Of a DNA stretch of 64,000 nucleotides, positions 35,043 through 43,650 are shown in pieces. The number at the start of each line of letters is the position of its first letter. Positions within the stretch are counted from its first letter, which is position 1. Below the pieces are notes generated by a model. The model was not told the origin of the DNA, did not search any database, and saw only the letters and a program-made list of their open reading frames with translations. The DNA is from an uncultured Porphyromonadaceae bacterium (GTDB lineage Bacteria > Bacteroidota > Bacteroidia > Bacteroidales > Muribaculaceae). The translations under genes and the position numbers were made by a program. The stretch is taken from assembly GCA_900541555.1 (NCBI GenBank), contig UQKE01000004.1, positions 1 through 64,000 of the forward strand. The letters are read 5' to 3'.

Positions 35043-38000
35043 ATATCGCGATTTTTATTGTCGGTATTTGTTTGTGGTTGTTTGATATGGAACAATGCTG
35101 TATAGAAAAGCGGCAACAATATCAATGTGATCATCGTGCCGATTGTCAATCCGCCCATGATCGTGATAGCCATGGAGCTGTACATGGGATCGCCTATCAA
35201 CGGGATCATGCCGACGATTGTCGTGAGCGATGCCATCAAGACAGGGCGCACGCGCGACACGGTCGCTTCGACGACTGCGTGATACGGCTCCTGATGTTCT
35301 TCTTTTTGCAGGCGGTTGATTTCGTCGACCAGCACGATGGCATTTTTCACCATCATCCCGATCAATCCCATTACGCCGATGATTGCCATGAACGTGAATG
35401 GCTCGTTGAACATCAGCAATGCCGGCGTGATGCCGCAAAAGACGAAGGGGAAGCAAAGCAATATCAATATCACTTTTTTCCAATTGTCGAACAGCAGCAA
35501 AAGCGATATCAGCACGATGAAAATCGTGAGCGGCACGTATTTCATCAATCCGCCGATTGCTTCGCTTTGCAATTCGTTTTCTCCGACCCATCTCATTTTG
35601 TAGCCTTGCGGCAATTGGATGGATTCGATTTCGTCTTTGATGTCTGCTATGACTTTCGCCGGAGTCGCTTCGTCCAAATCCGCGTTAGGATCGCATTGGG
35701 CTTCGATGGCGCGTTGGCCGTTGATGCGGTAAACGACGTTTTCGTCCCATGTTAGGCGGATGCTGTCGGCGATGCTGCTCAAAGGCACGCTTCGGAACAT
35801 GTCATCTTGCAGTTTGTCGGAATCCACGCCGCCTCCCAAGGCGAGCGCCGGATTGATGTCGGGTGCATGGAGGTTGATTGTGCTCCAAACGGGTATGTCG
35901 TGCAAGTCTTGAATACGGCTTCCGTCGCCATTTCTGACTTGCATGTTGACAACGACCATTTGGTCGCGGTCGTTGATTACGCCTATCGGCATGCCGTCGG
36001 AAGCTGCTTTCAATGCGTTCCCGACATCGCTGCGCTCAATTCCGGAGCGCAAAGCGTCGTTGCGAACGTAGTCGACTGTCAGGGACTTGCCGCGCGGCTT
36101 CCAATTGTTTTCGACAGAATAGGGGTCGACATAACGGCTTTTCCGCATGATGTTTTCCGCTTGGCGGCTCAGGTCGCGAAGCACGGCGGGATCGGGACCG
36201 CTAAATTCGACTTCTACCGTGTGGGACGTGGAAATGGAAAAATTGTATTTCCTAATGCGTATGTACGCGTCAGGGTATTTTTCGCGCAATTGCTTGCGTA
36301 TGACAGGAATTTGCTCGACGACGGTTTTGTAGTCTTTGCAATCGACCATCAATTCTCCATAGCAGTCGCCTCCGGATGTCATCGGGCGCACCAAGCAATA
36401 GTAGGCAGGGGCGCTGCCCATGCTGGCGGCAACGCGTTCCACTTTCGGGTTTTTCTGCAACAGTTCGCTCATTTCGAGCAGGTCGTGCCTGACTCTGTCG
36501 GGGCTTGATTGCGGGGGCAGGTAGTATTCCACGACAAATTGCTTGTAGTCGAAATCGGGGAAGAACAGGTTTTTGACTTGCGTCATTCCGCCGATGCAGA
36601 GCAACAGCACGGCGACTGCGATGGAAATCGTCGTTTTCTTGTAGCGGATGAGGAAGCCGATGGCGCGGCGCACGAAGCGGTGGACCGGCGAATTCATCAC
36701 GCCATTGCTGCCACGTTTTTCTTTTTCTCGGCGTGGCAGCCATGAGTTGGCACACACCGGCACTTGTATCAATGCCAGCACCCAGCTTACGAGCAAGCTG
36801 ACGCAAAGCACGAGAAACAAGTCGTTTGCATATTCGCCCACGGAGCCTTCCGACAAGAAAACGCAAATAAACGTGGATGCTGCTATCACGGTTGCTCCCA
36901 AAAGCGGCATTGCCGTGTTGCGTCCGATGCGGTAAAGATAGGTTTGGGGCGGAAGCCCGCGCTTTTTGTCGATTAAAATGCCGTCCATGATGACAATGGC
37001 GTTGTCGACCAGCATGCCCATGGCAATGATGAATGCGCCCAGTGATATGCGTTGCAATGTCGTGCCGCATACAAGCAATATCGGGAACGACAGCGCAATC
37101 GTCAGTATCAGGCCGAATCCGATGATGATGCCGCTTCTGAATCCCATTGTGAAAATCAACACAAGGATGACGATCAACACGGATTCTACCAAATTGACCA
37201 TGAAGGAATTGATGGCATCATCGACTTTGTCGGGCTGAAAAAATATTTTTTCTGTTTCTATCCCTGCGGGAATTTGTTTCATGGCTTCTGCAAGGCGGGC
37301 ATCGACGAGCTTGCCGACATCCGGCACGATGGCATCGGCTTCCATGGCCACGCAGATGGCCAAGGCTTGACGGCCGCCGACGAAAAATCCGTTGCGCTGC
37401 GGCTCGGAAAATGTTCTTTCGATTTTCGCGATGTCGCCCAAGCGGAATTGCTTCCCGTCTGTCGTTTTGATGGCAATGTCGGCAATGTCTTTTTCGTCTT
37501 TGATGAGGCCCGACACGTTGATGCGCAATTTGTCGCCTTCATTTTGGTAGGTTCCGGCGTCGACTGTCTGCCCCGAGCTGCTGAGGGCTGTCATGATTTG
37601 GGTGGGGATTAGCCCGTTGCGCGACAATTCTTCTTTCGAAAGCACGACGTTGATCACTTCGTCGCGGTTTCCGCCGATGATCACGCGCTTGACGCCGTCG
37701 ACTGCCAGCAATTCCCGACGGATGAGTTTCGCATATTTGTATAGTTCGGGGTAGGAATAGCCGTCGCCGGTGAGCGCGTAGAAAATGCCGTAAACATCCA
37801 TCATGTCGTCCACGACAATCGGCTCGTAGCACCCTTGCGGAAGTTTCGACCGGACGGCGTTCGTTTTGCGGCGCAACAAATCGAAATGTTGCTCCAATTC
37901 GCTTAGCGGGACTGTCATTCGGAATTCTACCGTGAATGTTGTCGACCCGTCGTGGCATTCGGTTTTTATTTTTTTCACGTCGGGGAGCGTGCGCAATTCG

Positions 38001-38206
38001 TCTTCGACCACTTGCGCCACTTTCAGTTCCACTTCGTGCGCGCTCGCACCCGGATAGGGGACGACCACCATTGCCTGCTTCATCGCGACAACGGGATCTT
38101 CCAGTTTTGGCATTTGCATGAACGCAAATACGCCTCCCAATATGATGCCAATCATCAGCGACCAAAACAAGGTGGTGCGCCGCATGAAAAATTCTGTGAT
38201 TTTCAT
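35039..38206 (-). CDS. RND family multidrug efflux permease (AcrB-like)
   Basis: 1055-aa proton-driven inner-membrane pump with twelve TM helices and two large periplasmic loops. Diagnostic segments: VVPYPGASAHEVE in the N-terminal porter domain, GMLVDNAIVIMDGI in TM4 with the proton-relay Asp, and GLIGMMVKNAIVLVDEIN in TM10. It lacks a long AcrB N-terminus but is of usual length. It overlaps the adaptor stop by one base, fixing the operon. The substrate class cannot be assigned; the acidic N-terminal loop pattern is closer to HAE1-like drug pumps than to metal pumps. Confidence 0.95.
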   Translation of the reverse strand: MKITEFFMRRTTLFWSLMIGIILGGVFAFMQMPKLEDPVVAMKQAMVVVPYPGASAHEVELKVAQVVEDELRTLPDVKKIKTECHDGSTTFTVEFRMTVPLSELEQHFDLLRRKTNAVRSKLPQGCYEPIVVDDMMDVYGIFYALTGDGYSYPELYKYAKLIRRELLAVDGVKRVIIGGNRDEVINVVLSKEELSRNGLIPTQIMTALSSSGQTVDAGTYQNEGDKLRINVSGLIKDEKDIADIAIKTTDGKQFRLGDIAKIERTFSEPQRNGFFVGGRQALAICVAMEADAIVPDVGKLVDARLAEAMKQIPAGIETEKIFFQPDKVDDAINSFMVNLVESVLIVILVLIFTMGFRSGIIIGFGLILTIALSFPILLVCGTTLQRISLGAFIIAMGMLVDNAIVIMDGILIDKKRGLPPQTYLYRIGRNTAMPLLGATVIAASTFICVFLSEGSVGEYANDLFLVLCVSLLVSWVLALIQVPVCANSWLPRREKEKRGSNGVMNSPVHRFVRRAIGFLIRYKKTTISIAVAVLLLCIGGMTQVKNLFFPDFDYKQFVVEYYLPPQSSPDRVRHDLLEMSELLQKNPKVERVAASMGSAPAYYCLVRPMTSGGDCYGELMVDCKDYKTVVEQIPVIRKQLREKYPDAYIRIRKYNFSISTSHTVEVEFSGPDPAVLRDLSRQAENIMRKSRYVDPYSVENNWKPRGKSLTVDYVRNDALRSGIERSDVGNALKAASDGMPIGVINDRDQMVVVNMQVRNGDGSRIQDLHDIPVWSTINLHAPDINPALALGGGVDSDKLQDDMFRSVPLSSIADSIRLTWDENVVYRINGQRAIEAQCDPNADLDEATPAKVIADIKDEIESIQLPQGYKMRWVGENELQSEAIGGLMKYVPLTIFIVLISLLLLFDNWKKVILILLCFPFVFCGITPALLMFNEPFTFMAIIGVMGLIGMMVKNAIVLVDEINRLQKEEHQEPYHAVVEATVSRVRPVLMASLTTIVGMIPLIGDPMYSSMAITIMGGLTIGTMITLILLPLFYTALFHIKQPQTNTDNKNRDI

Positions 38207-39258
38207 CAGAGCAAATCTCCTATGTTAGTGGCCGATTTCTTGATTATGTTGACTTTTTCTCCGTCGTGCAGGGCATCGACGCCGGCTTTTACGATTTGCT
38301 CGCTGCCTTTCAGTCCGGAAACGACGATGGCTTCGCCCGATGCGGTTACGCCGCCGGTTTCGACTTGCCGTTTCCTTGCAATCGACTTGTCGTCGACAAC
38401 CCAGACGTATGTTTTGCCTTTTTCTTGAAATAAGGCATGCAGCGGGATTGTTTTTGTCGACAAATTGCCGTTGCCGGCCAAGCGGATGCGGATTTCCACA
38501 TTGGTTCCTGCCGACAATGCCGCTCCGTTCGAGCCGGAAAAGGCCAAGCGCATTTTAAATAATTGGTTGCCATCGGCTTTCGGGATGATGCTGATTATGT
38601 TCATGTTTTCGGTCCTTCCATTGTTGGGCAGGACGCATGATATTTCCTTGATGCTGTCGCGTGCGGAATATATCGTGAATGGGATGTCGGTCTCGACTTC
38701 CATGCGGCTCATGTCCATCAATGTGACAACCGGCGTGCCGGCATCGACCATTTCCGTTTCTTCAAAATTCACGGCTTGCACGTATCCTCCGGTTGGGGCA
38801 TAGAGGCGTGTGTAGTCCAGTTTGTTTTGATTCGATTGCAATTGTATTTTCACTTGCTTCAATCCCGACAGGGCTTTTTCATAGTCGTTTTCAGAGATGC
38901 TTTTGTTGCGGTAAAGGCGTTCGATGCGCTGAAACTCGTCGTGCAGTTGGTCGTATTGCACTTGCGCGGCTTCTACGCCGAGCTTGTAGTCGGCATCGTC
39001 CAGCGACGCGATGAGTTGCCCTTGACGCACATAATCGCCTTCGTCCACGGCGATGCGCCGGATTTGCCCGGGCGTTTTAAACCCTAAATTGATGGTTCCG
39101 GCTTCTTTGACAACTCCGGAGAATGTTTTCTCCGTGTTGCCTGCCATGTTTTTGGGAGTGACAACTTCCACGCTGCGCACGAATTGTTCCGGCTGTTTGT
39201 CGGAACATCCGACAAGGCAGCAGATTAACAATAAAGCTATCGGATAATTCTTTTTCAT
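38206..39258 (-). CDS. RND efflux periplasmic adaptor (membrane-fusion lipoprotein)
   Basis: 350 aa. Lipoprotein signal LLLICCLVGC with Cys as lipidation site. Then the adaptor layout: beta-barrel, lipoyl half-motif (FKTPGQIRRIAVDEGDYVRQGQLIA), alpha-hairpin (about 100-150, YDQLHDEFQRIERLYRNKS) and second lipoyl half. The start at 39258 is chosen because the upstream in-frame ATG lacks a signal peptide. Bridges the RND pump and TolC channel. First gene of the operon, divergent from the AraC regulator with about 165 bp between starts. Confidence 0.93.
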   Translation of the reverse strand: MKKNYPIALLLICCLVGCSDKQPEQFVRSVEVVTPKNMAGNTEKTFSGVVKEAGTINLGFKTPGQIRRIAVDEGDYVRQGQLIASLDDADYKLGVEAAQVQYDQLHDEFQRIERLYRNKSISENDYEKALSGLKQVKIQLQSNQNKLDYTRLYAPTGGYVQAVNFEETEMVDAGTPVVTLMDMSRMEVETDIPFTIYSARDSIKEISCVLPNNGRTENMNIISIIPKADGNQLFKMRLAFSGSNGAALSAGTNVEIRIRLAGNGNLSTKTIPLHALFQEKGKTYVWVVDDKSIARKRQVETGGVTASGEAIVVSGLKGSEQIVKAGVDALHDGEKVNIIKKSATNIGDLL

Positions 39259-39400
39259 TGATGGATTGATTTTTAAATTTGCTTCAAAGGTCTGCATTTT
39301 AAATAGGGCGCATCCTACCTATTTGGATAGTAAAATGTTCCGAAAGTCGAATAATTGCAATTGTTTGGCGTAAATGGGTGGTTTTAATGGTTGAAATGGC

Positions 39401-39408
39401 TATTTTTG
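39401..39408 (+). promoter_or_regulatory. -7 box of AraC regulator
   Basis: TATTTTTG, 15 nt before ATG 39424. The in-frame upstream start at 39391 precedes this box and is rejected. The same intergenic region must hold the minus-strand efflux promoter (a weak GACCTTTG at 39292-39285). Confidence 0.5.
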
Positions 39409-39423
39409 CGAAAAATAGAAAAG

Positions 39424-40335
39424 ATGAAAGAGACGTCTGTTTTTAAACAATTGGACTTCATGATGCTGCCTACATCCGAGCATACCTCCATTTTTGAAAA
39501 TGAGTTTATGCTTGCCGACAACTTTGGCATGCCATCGAGTGAGATAAAATATAATGATTTCGCAATAACGAGCGATCCTTTTAAAATCGATTTCACACTC
39601 ATTTTGTTTTGCACGCAAGGCCATATGGATTTGCGCTTGAATTTGCAGGATTTCCGGTTGCAAGCGGGCAGCGTGCTGGTTGTGCTGCCCAATTCAATCG
39701 GTGAATGCATCGAAATAAGCGATGATTTTCAATTGGCTCTAATTGCCTTTACCAATGAAAAATATGCCGACAACATTGATTTGGAATCGTCTATCCGGTT
39801 TATAAAATACTTGTCGACCGATTCTTTGATTCCTTTGACGAAAGAGCAAATGGACGAATCGCTGTTCATCTACAATGCCATGCAACGCAAGATGCGCCAA
39901 CGGCGGTCTGCGTTTACGCGCGAAATATTGAGCGGTTATATGCAAGTGTTGTGTTACAGCGGATGCCAGTGGATGTCGGAATTTAATGAAAAAAAGGGCG
40001 ACAAAAGCCCCAAGAACAGGCAACAGAGCTTGTTCGAACGTTTTTTGGAATTGGTGAAGGCGCATTATGCGAACGAACGGTCGATTTCTTTTTATGCCGG
40101 CAAAATGTGCCTCACGCCCAAATATCTGTCGTTGGCGGTTCGGCAGGCGAGCGGTCGTTCGGCGGGCGATTGGATTCGTGATTATGTCATATTGGAGGCG
40201 AAAGCATTGCTGAAAAGCAAGACATATACGGTGCAACAAGTCAGCATAATGCTTAATTTTGCAAATGCTTCGTTTTTTGGAAAATATTTCAAATCGGCTA
40301 CGGGTGTATCGCCACGGCGGTATATGTTGGGATAA
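39424..40335 (+). CDS. AraC family transcriptional regulator
   Basis: 303 aa. N-terminal cupin-like sensor domain (GHMDLRLNLQDFRLQAGSV) and C-terminal double HTH (SFYAGKMCLTPKYLSLAVRQ for HTH1; TVQQVSIMLNFANASFFGKYFK with GVSPRRYM for HTH2). Encoded divergently from the MFP-RND-TolC operon, so it probably controls that pump. Followed 12 bp later by a DUF1893 gene on the same strand. Confidence 0.92.
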   Translation: MKETSVFKQLDFMMLPTSEHTSIFENEFMLADNFGMPSSEIKYNDFAITSDPFKIDFTLILFCTQGHMDLRLNLQDFRLQAGSVLVVLPNSIGECIEISDDFQLALIAFTNEKYADNIDLESSIRFIKYLSTDSLIPLTKEQMDESLFIYNAMQRKMRQRRSAFTREILSGYMQVLCYSGCQWMSEFNEKKGDKSPKNRQQSLFERFLELVKAHYANERSISFYAGKMCLTPKYLSLAVRQASGRSAGDWIRDYVILEAKALLKSKTYTVQQVSIMLNFANASFFGKYFKSATGVSPRRYMLG

Positions 40336-40347
40336 ATATTGAGAATT

Positions 40348-40800
40348 ATGGAAAAAACATCTATCAAGCTTGCTCCGCAGCCTTCGATGGCGGCGATGGT
40401 CGAGACGCTTCATGCCGGCGGCTATTCGCTGGTGGTTTCAAATGGCGGCAGCGCGTTTGCTTTTGTTGGGCGAGGCGTTTCCGATTTGTTTCGTTTGCTT
40501 TCCGAACAGCCGGAATTGCTTCGGGGCGCGACGGCCGCCGACAAAGTGGTGGGAAAAGGAGCGGCGGCGCTCATGGCGCTTGGCGGGTTGCGTGAGGTGT
40601 ATGCCGATATCGTCAGCGAGCCGGCATTGGAATTGTTGCAAAAATCGGGAGTGAAGGTAACCTACGGCTTATTGGTGCCAATGATATGGAATCGCGCTCG
40701 AACCGGCAGTTGCCCCGTCGAGCAGCTTTGCAAAGATGCCGAAACGGCCGAAGAGTGTTTCCCGCTGATTCGCGATTTTGTTGAAAAAATGCGCGGCTGA
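40348..40800 (+). CDS. DUF1893 domain protein
   Basis: 150 aa, no signal peptide. LHAGGYSLVVSNGGSAFAFVGRGVSDLFRLL and KVVGKGAAALMALGGL followed by CPVEQLCKDAETAEECFPLI match DUF1893, whose structurally known member (TM1506 of Thermotoga) has a cytidine-deaminase-like fold. The catalytic role is not established. The ATG at 40348 is used; only 12 bp separate it from the AraC gene, so cotranscription is likely. Confidence 0.85.
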   Translation: MEKTSIKLAPQPSMAAMVETLHAGGYSLVVSNGGSAFAFVGRGVSDLFRLLSEQPELLRGATAADKVVGKGAAALMALGGLREVYADIVSEPALELLQKSGVKVTYGLLVPMIWNRARTGSCPVEQLCKDAETAEECFPLIRDFVEKMRG

Positions 40801-40826
40801 CATCTCCGTTTTTTTGCCTCCGCATT

Positions 40827-40857
40827 TTTGATTTTAACGATATAATCGTTACATTTG
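40827..40857 (+). promoter_or_regulatory. Promoter of RHS-core gene
   Basis: TTTG at 40827-40830, 19-nt spacer, TACATTTG at 40850-40857. The ATG is 26 nt further, so this short RHS gene is an independently transcribed unit and not just a displaced fragment. Confidence 0.7.
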
Positions 40858-40866
40858 CAAGAGACT

Positions 40867-40885
40867 GCCAAAAATCAACGCTATG
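40867..40885 (+). repeat. 19-bp direct repeat spanning a start codon, copy 1
   Basis: GCCAAAAATCAACGCTATG ends with the start codon of the RHS gene. The identical 19 bp occurs at 42588-42606 ending with the start codon of another exported-protein gene; a further 5-bp match (ACGAG) follows after two changed bases. Confidence 0.8.
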
Positions 40886-41824
40886 AAACGAGAATCTTTG
40901 TCGGCGAAATTGGGGAGCATCGCCGCGGTTGCCGGCGCGGACGGCTCGGCGGTGCAGCGCGTGTGGTACTTCGCATCGGGCTTGCCCGTGACGGAAAACG
41001 CCGCGGCGTCGGCGGTGAACAGCCGGCTTCACATCGGCAAGGAATTCACGGCGTTCGACGGGTTGTGGTGGTACGACAACGACGCCCGGCAGTACGACCC
41101 CCTGACGATGCGCTTCACCACGCTCGACCCGCTCGCCGCCAACTATCCCTCGCTCTCCCCCTACGCCTACTGCGCCAACAACCCCGTCAACTATATCGAC
41201 CCCACGGGAGGGTGGAATGTCCGAGTAAGCGCATCTTCTGACCGCGGGAAGCATCCATATGCGACATTCACCGCTTATGACAGAAACGACAATATTATAT
41301 TTTCAACTATTGTCAAAGTAAGAGGGGACGGCAGGATTCGATCTAAAACAAATCACGATACTCCCCAAGGCATATATAAAATTTTAGAATGGCGGGAGAC
41401 GGGAAACGACCGATATTCTGCTGTAAAATATGGACCTAATGATTTGCTTGCATTGGATTACCAATCAGGCGAAGGAAAAGGAAGAAACTACATGCATGTG
41501 CATGGTGGGAGAGATCAAGGCCCTGAATTGACCGATACATGGGGATGCCTTCGAATGGCAGACCAAGACATCAAAGAATTGAAACAAGTCGTTGATTTTG
41601 TAGAATCTTCCGACCCGAATGAATCCCCCGGATATTTGACAGTGAAGGACGACATACCCGCGCCTGTCTCTTTCAGCGATAGAGACGATATGAAATTTTC
41701 CATATTTCGGCATGTACGTCTGGACGAAGTTATTTGCATCGGTCAAAAATTGCCGATGCCGGAATCAAGGAGGCCATCCATTGTCGACATCGTAAAACCT
41801 GTTACAAATCCTTCCATAAAATAA
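40883..41824 (+). CDS. Orphan RHS core with L,D-transpeptidase (YkuD)-like C-terminal domain
   Basis: 313 aa. Residues about 50-112 are the RHS-repeat-associated core end (WWYDNDARQYDPLTMRFTT, YAYCANNPVNYIDPTG). After PTG the composition switches from very GC-rich to AT-richer DNA and a new domain starts, with TPQGIYKILEW, HVHGGRDQG and TDTWGCLRMADQDIKEL: the HG-(x)n-GC arrangement of YkuD L,D-transpeptidases, with catalytic Cys in GCLRM. This is the layout of polymorphic toxins whose tip was swapped by recombination. No TcB/large RHS shell or signal peptide is present. The next genes encode exported proteins that could be immunity factors against a peptidoglycan-acting toxin. Confidence 0.8.
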   Translation: MKRESLSAKLGSIAAVAGADGSAVQRVWYFASGLPVTENAAASAVNSRLHIGKEFTAFDGLWWYDNDARQYDPLTMRFTTLDPLAANYPSLSPYAYCANNPVNYIDPTGGWNVRVSASSDRGKHPYATFTAYDRNDNIIFSTIVKVRGDGRIRSKTNHDTPQGIYKILEWRETGNDRYSAVKYGPNDLLALDYQSGEGKGRNYMHVHGGRDQGPELTDTWGCLRMADQDIKELKQVVDFVESSDPNESPGYLTVKDDIPAPVSFSDRDDMKFSIFRHVRLDEVICIGQKLPMPESRRPSIVDIVKPVTNPSIK

Positions 41825-41845
41825 TCAATCTTAACCGCAAAAGCA

Positions 41846-42538
41846 ATGAAAACCATACCAACCGTAATGATCATCTTGTTTGTTGCCATCTCATTTGCAT
41901 GCACGCAACAAAAGCAGAGCGCGCCTTTGCAACAAACCCGCCATTCTCAACAAGAAAAGCGGCAACCTGCGACTGCCGATACCGCCCTTGCTGTCGACAG
42001 CACGCTCACAACCAAAGACTATATCTATTGCCTGCCGGATTCTTTCTATAGCAGATCTTACGAATCGCAAAAGTCTTCATACACCGAAAAATGGCGTTCC
42101 TTGCCGGAAGAAGAAATGAAGCGATTAAGTCTGCAAGACTCCCTTGCCATTGAATACATCATCCATAACACGGACACCGCATCTACCGCAAAATGGACAG
42201 AACTCGACTATCAAAACATTATTTTCCACCTAAAAGCGCCTTTTGGATTTGATGAATGTTTTGATGAAACACTTGCTTGGATATTGTACAACCATTTGGG
42301 CGACAACTACGAGCAATGGAATGAGTTCTTAGGCAAGTTATCCATGCTTCCGGAAATGGAAAGTGCTTTCATTGTCAACAGAACTTGCTCGTTTGTCAAA
42401 AGGGAATATATCTATTCCAACTATATGGAGCCCGGCAAACAAAGATACCCGACTCCGGAAGAATTTAAAAAAGAGATGAGCATCGTTTACAAATTGACGG
42501 GCATGAGATATTATTATCAGAACTACGGACTATATTAG
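41846..42538 (+). CDS. Hypothetical lipoprotein, candidate immunity protein
   Basis: 230 aa with a lipoprotein signal (ILFVAISFAC, lipidated Cys20) and a Gln/Ser-rich linker. The folded part (about 65-230) is helical (YTEKWRSLPEEEMKRLSLQD, FGFDECFDETLAWILYN) and not recognised. It begins 21 bp after the RHS-L,D-transpeptidase gene, the position of immunity genes in such loci, and would reside in the periplasm where a peptidoglycan-crosslinking toxin acts. Immunity role is inference from position and localisation. Confidence 0.65.
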   Translation: MKTIPTVMIILFVAISFACTQQKQSAPLQQTRHSQQEKRQPATADTALAVDSTLTTKDYIYCLPDSFYSRSYESQKSSYTEKWRSLPEEEMKRLSLQDSLAIEYIIHNTDTASTAKWTELDYQNIIFHLKAPFGFDECFDETLAWILYNHLGDNYEQWNEFLGKLSMLPEMESAFIVNRTCSFVKREYIYSNYMEPGKQRYPTPEEFKKEMSIVYKLTGMRYYYQNYGLY

Positions 42539-42587
42539 ATTGGACGATTTCTCAATCCAAAGAATTAATTCAAAAAGCAACAAATCC

Positions 42588-42606
42588 GCCAAAAATCAAC
42601 GCTATG
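42588..42606 (+). repeat. 19-bp direct repeat spanning a start codon, copy 2
   Basis: Identical to 40867-40885. It joins an unrelated coding sequence to the same upstream bases and start codon, which suggests that recombination at this seam assembled the locus. Confidence 0.8.
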
Positions 42607-43362
42607 CGACGAGTTATTATTTCCATATTGCTTTTAAGCATTGCTTTTGCCGGCGACTGTCAAAATAATTTTTGCGAGTACGCGAAATCATGCCGCGTTC
42701 TCACCGACAGCATCTTGGCAGAGCTGGGCATAAACGGCCGTCCGGCCATAATCACTTCATCAGGACACGCAACATCAACAAAAGCGAAAGAGTTTTCGAT
42801 ATATGTGAAAGAAGCAGACGGCTACTATAAATATTTCGCTTATGAACAGGACGGGAAAATCACCATCTTGCCGACGCATACGATTAAGCCCGAAAGGTGG
42901 AAAACGATTGCGGCGTTGTTTGAAAAACGCCTGTCCAAGCCGGAATTGGAGAAGAGGATAGAAACACTTGGGCTATCCAAAGCAGAAGCGGAATATCTCA
43001 ACTTTCCCTTTTTCGCGCAGAGGGACTCTGTTCTGGATATAGCGTTCAACCCGTCGACATACAACCGCAAAAACAAACTGCTGTTGCAGCCGGAATATGA
43101 GAGGGTTTATGGCGCAAAAGAACCGCCAATGGGGATATATGGAGGAGAGGCGGCGGTCTATTTCGTCATGCTCGACGGCGCAGGCAACCGGTATGGCGAA
43201 TTTTGCATATCGTTTATGTCCGCCGCCGCTTATCCTTTCGCGTATGGCGACGATGTGCCGGGGCAATTGTCCGGAATAGCGGTATTTACCAATCTCATAG
43301 ATGGGGCGACTTCAAATATCCGCCTCGAAGAGAAGCCGCTCAATAGGTTGCGACATAAATAA
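42604..43362 (+). CDS. Hypothetical exported protein in RHS island
   Basis: 252 aa with signal peptide (VIISILLLSIAFAGDCQ). The mature part contains KRIETLGLSKAEAEYLNFPF and a C-terminal region with AVYFVMLDGAGNRYGEFC; no known domain recognised. Its first codons and upstream 16 bp are identical to those of the RHS gene although the proteins are unrelated. It may be an additional effector or immunity gene. Confidence 0.65.
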   Translation: MRRVIISILLLSIAFAGDCQNNFCEYAKSCRVLTDSILAELGINGRPAIITSSGHATSTKAKEFSIYVKEADGYYKYFAYEQDGKITILPTHTIKPERWKTIAALFEKRLSKPELEKRIETLGLSKAEAEYLNFPFFAQRDSVLDIAFNPSTYNRKNKLLLQPEYERVYGAKEPPMGIYGGEAAVYFVMLDGAGNRYGEFCISFMSAAAYPFAYGDDVPGQLSGIAVFTNLIDGATSNIRLEEKPLNRLRHK

Positions 43363-43404
43363 ACCACTGCAAGCAAAAGACGAAACGCATCAAGCAATAA
43401 AGAA

Positions 43405-43646
43405 ATGGGCGTTATGGACAGCAAACGAAACATCTGGCACTTTTTCATCTTGTCACTCGCACTCATGCTGTTTGCGGGGCAATGGCAAGCCTACGGCGAG
43501 GGCAGGGCGACACGCGAGCATGTGTTTAATAAATTGGAATTCGCCAACGATAGTTCCCCAATGCAATAGTTCAGGTTTATCGACCTGTGGAAAAAGTATT
43601 TGAGGATGTTGCGCCTGAAAAAATGAAGAAACTAAATAAAAAATGA
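43405..43646 (+). pseudogene. Degraded small exported-protein gene
   Basis: An ATG at 43405 opens a 54-codon frame with a signal-peptide-like segment (HFFILSLALMLFAGQWQAYG) that ends at TAG 43567. The following bases in another frame read VYRPVEKVFEDVAPEKMKK up to TGA 43644-43646, which looks like a genuine C-terminus. The simplest reading is one gene broken by a frameshift/internal loss. It lies between two exported-protein genes of the island. Confidence 0.4.
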
Positions 43647-43650
43647 AGCT

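Noticed and set aside
42541..42603. Possible insertion-sequence end near the 19-bp repeat
   Set aside because: No transposase fragment, terminal inverted repeat or target duplication is visible; short identity is more consistent with recombination.
43301..43603. 100-aa frame between exported-protein genes
   Set aside because: It overlaps the end of the 42604 gene and is a shadow frame of the degraded gene at 43405.
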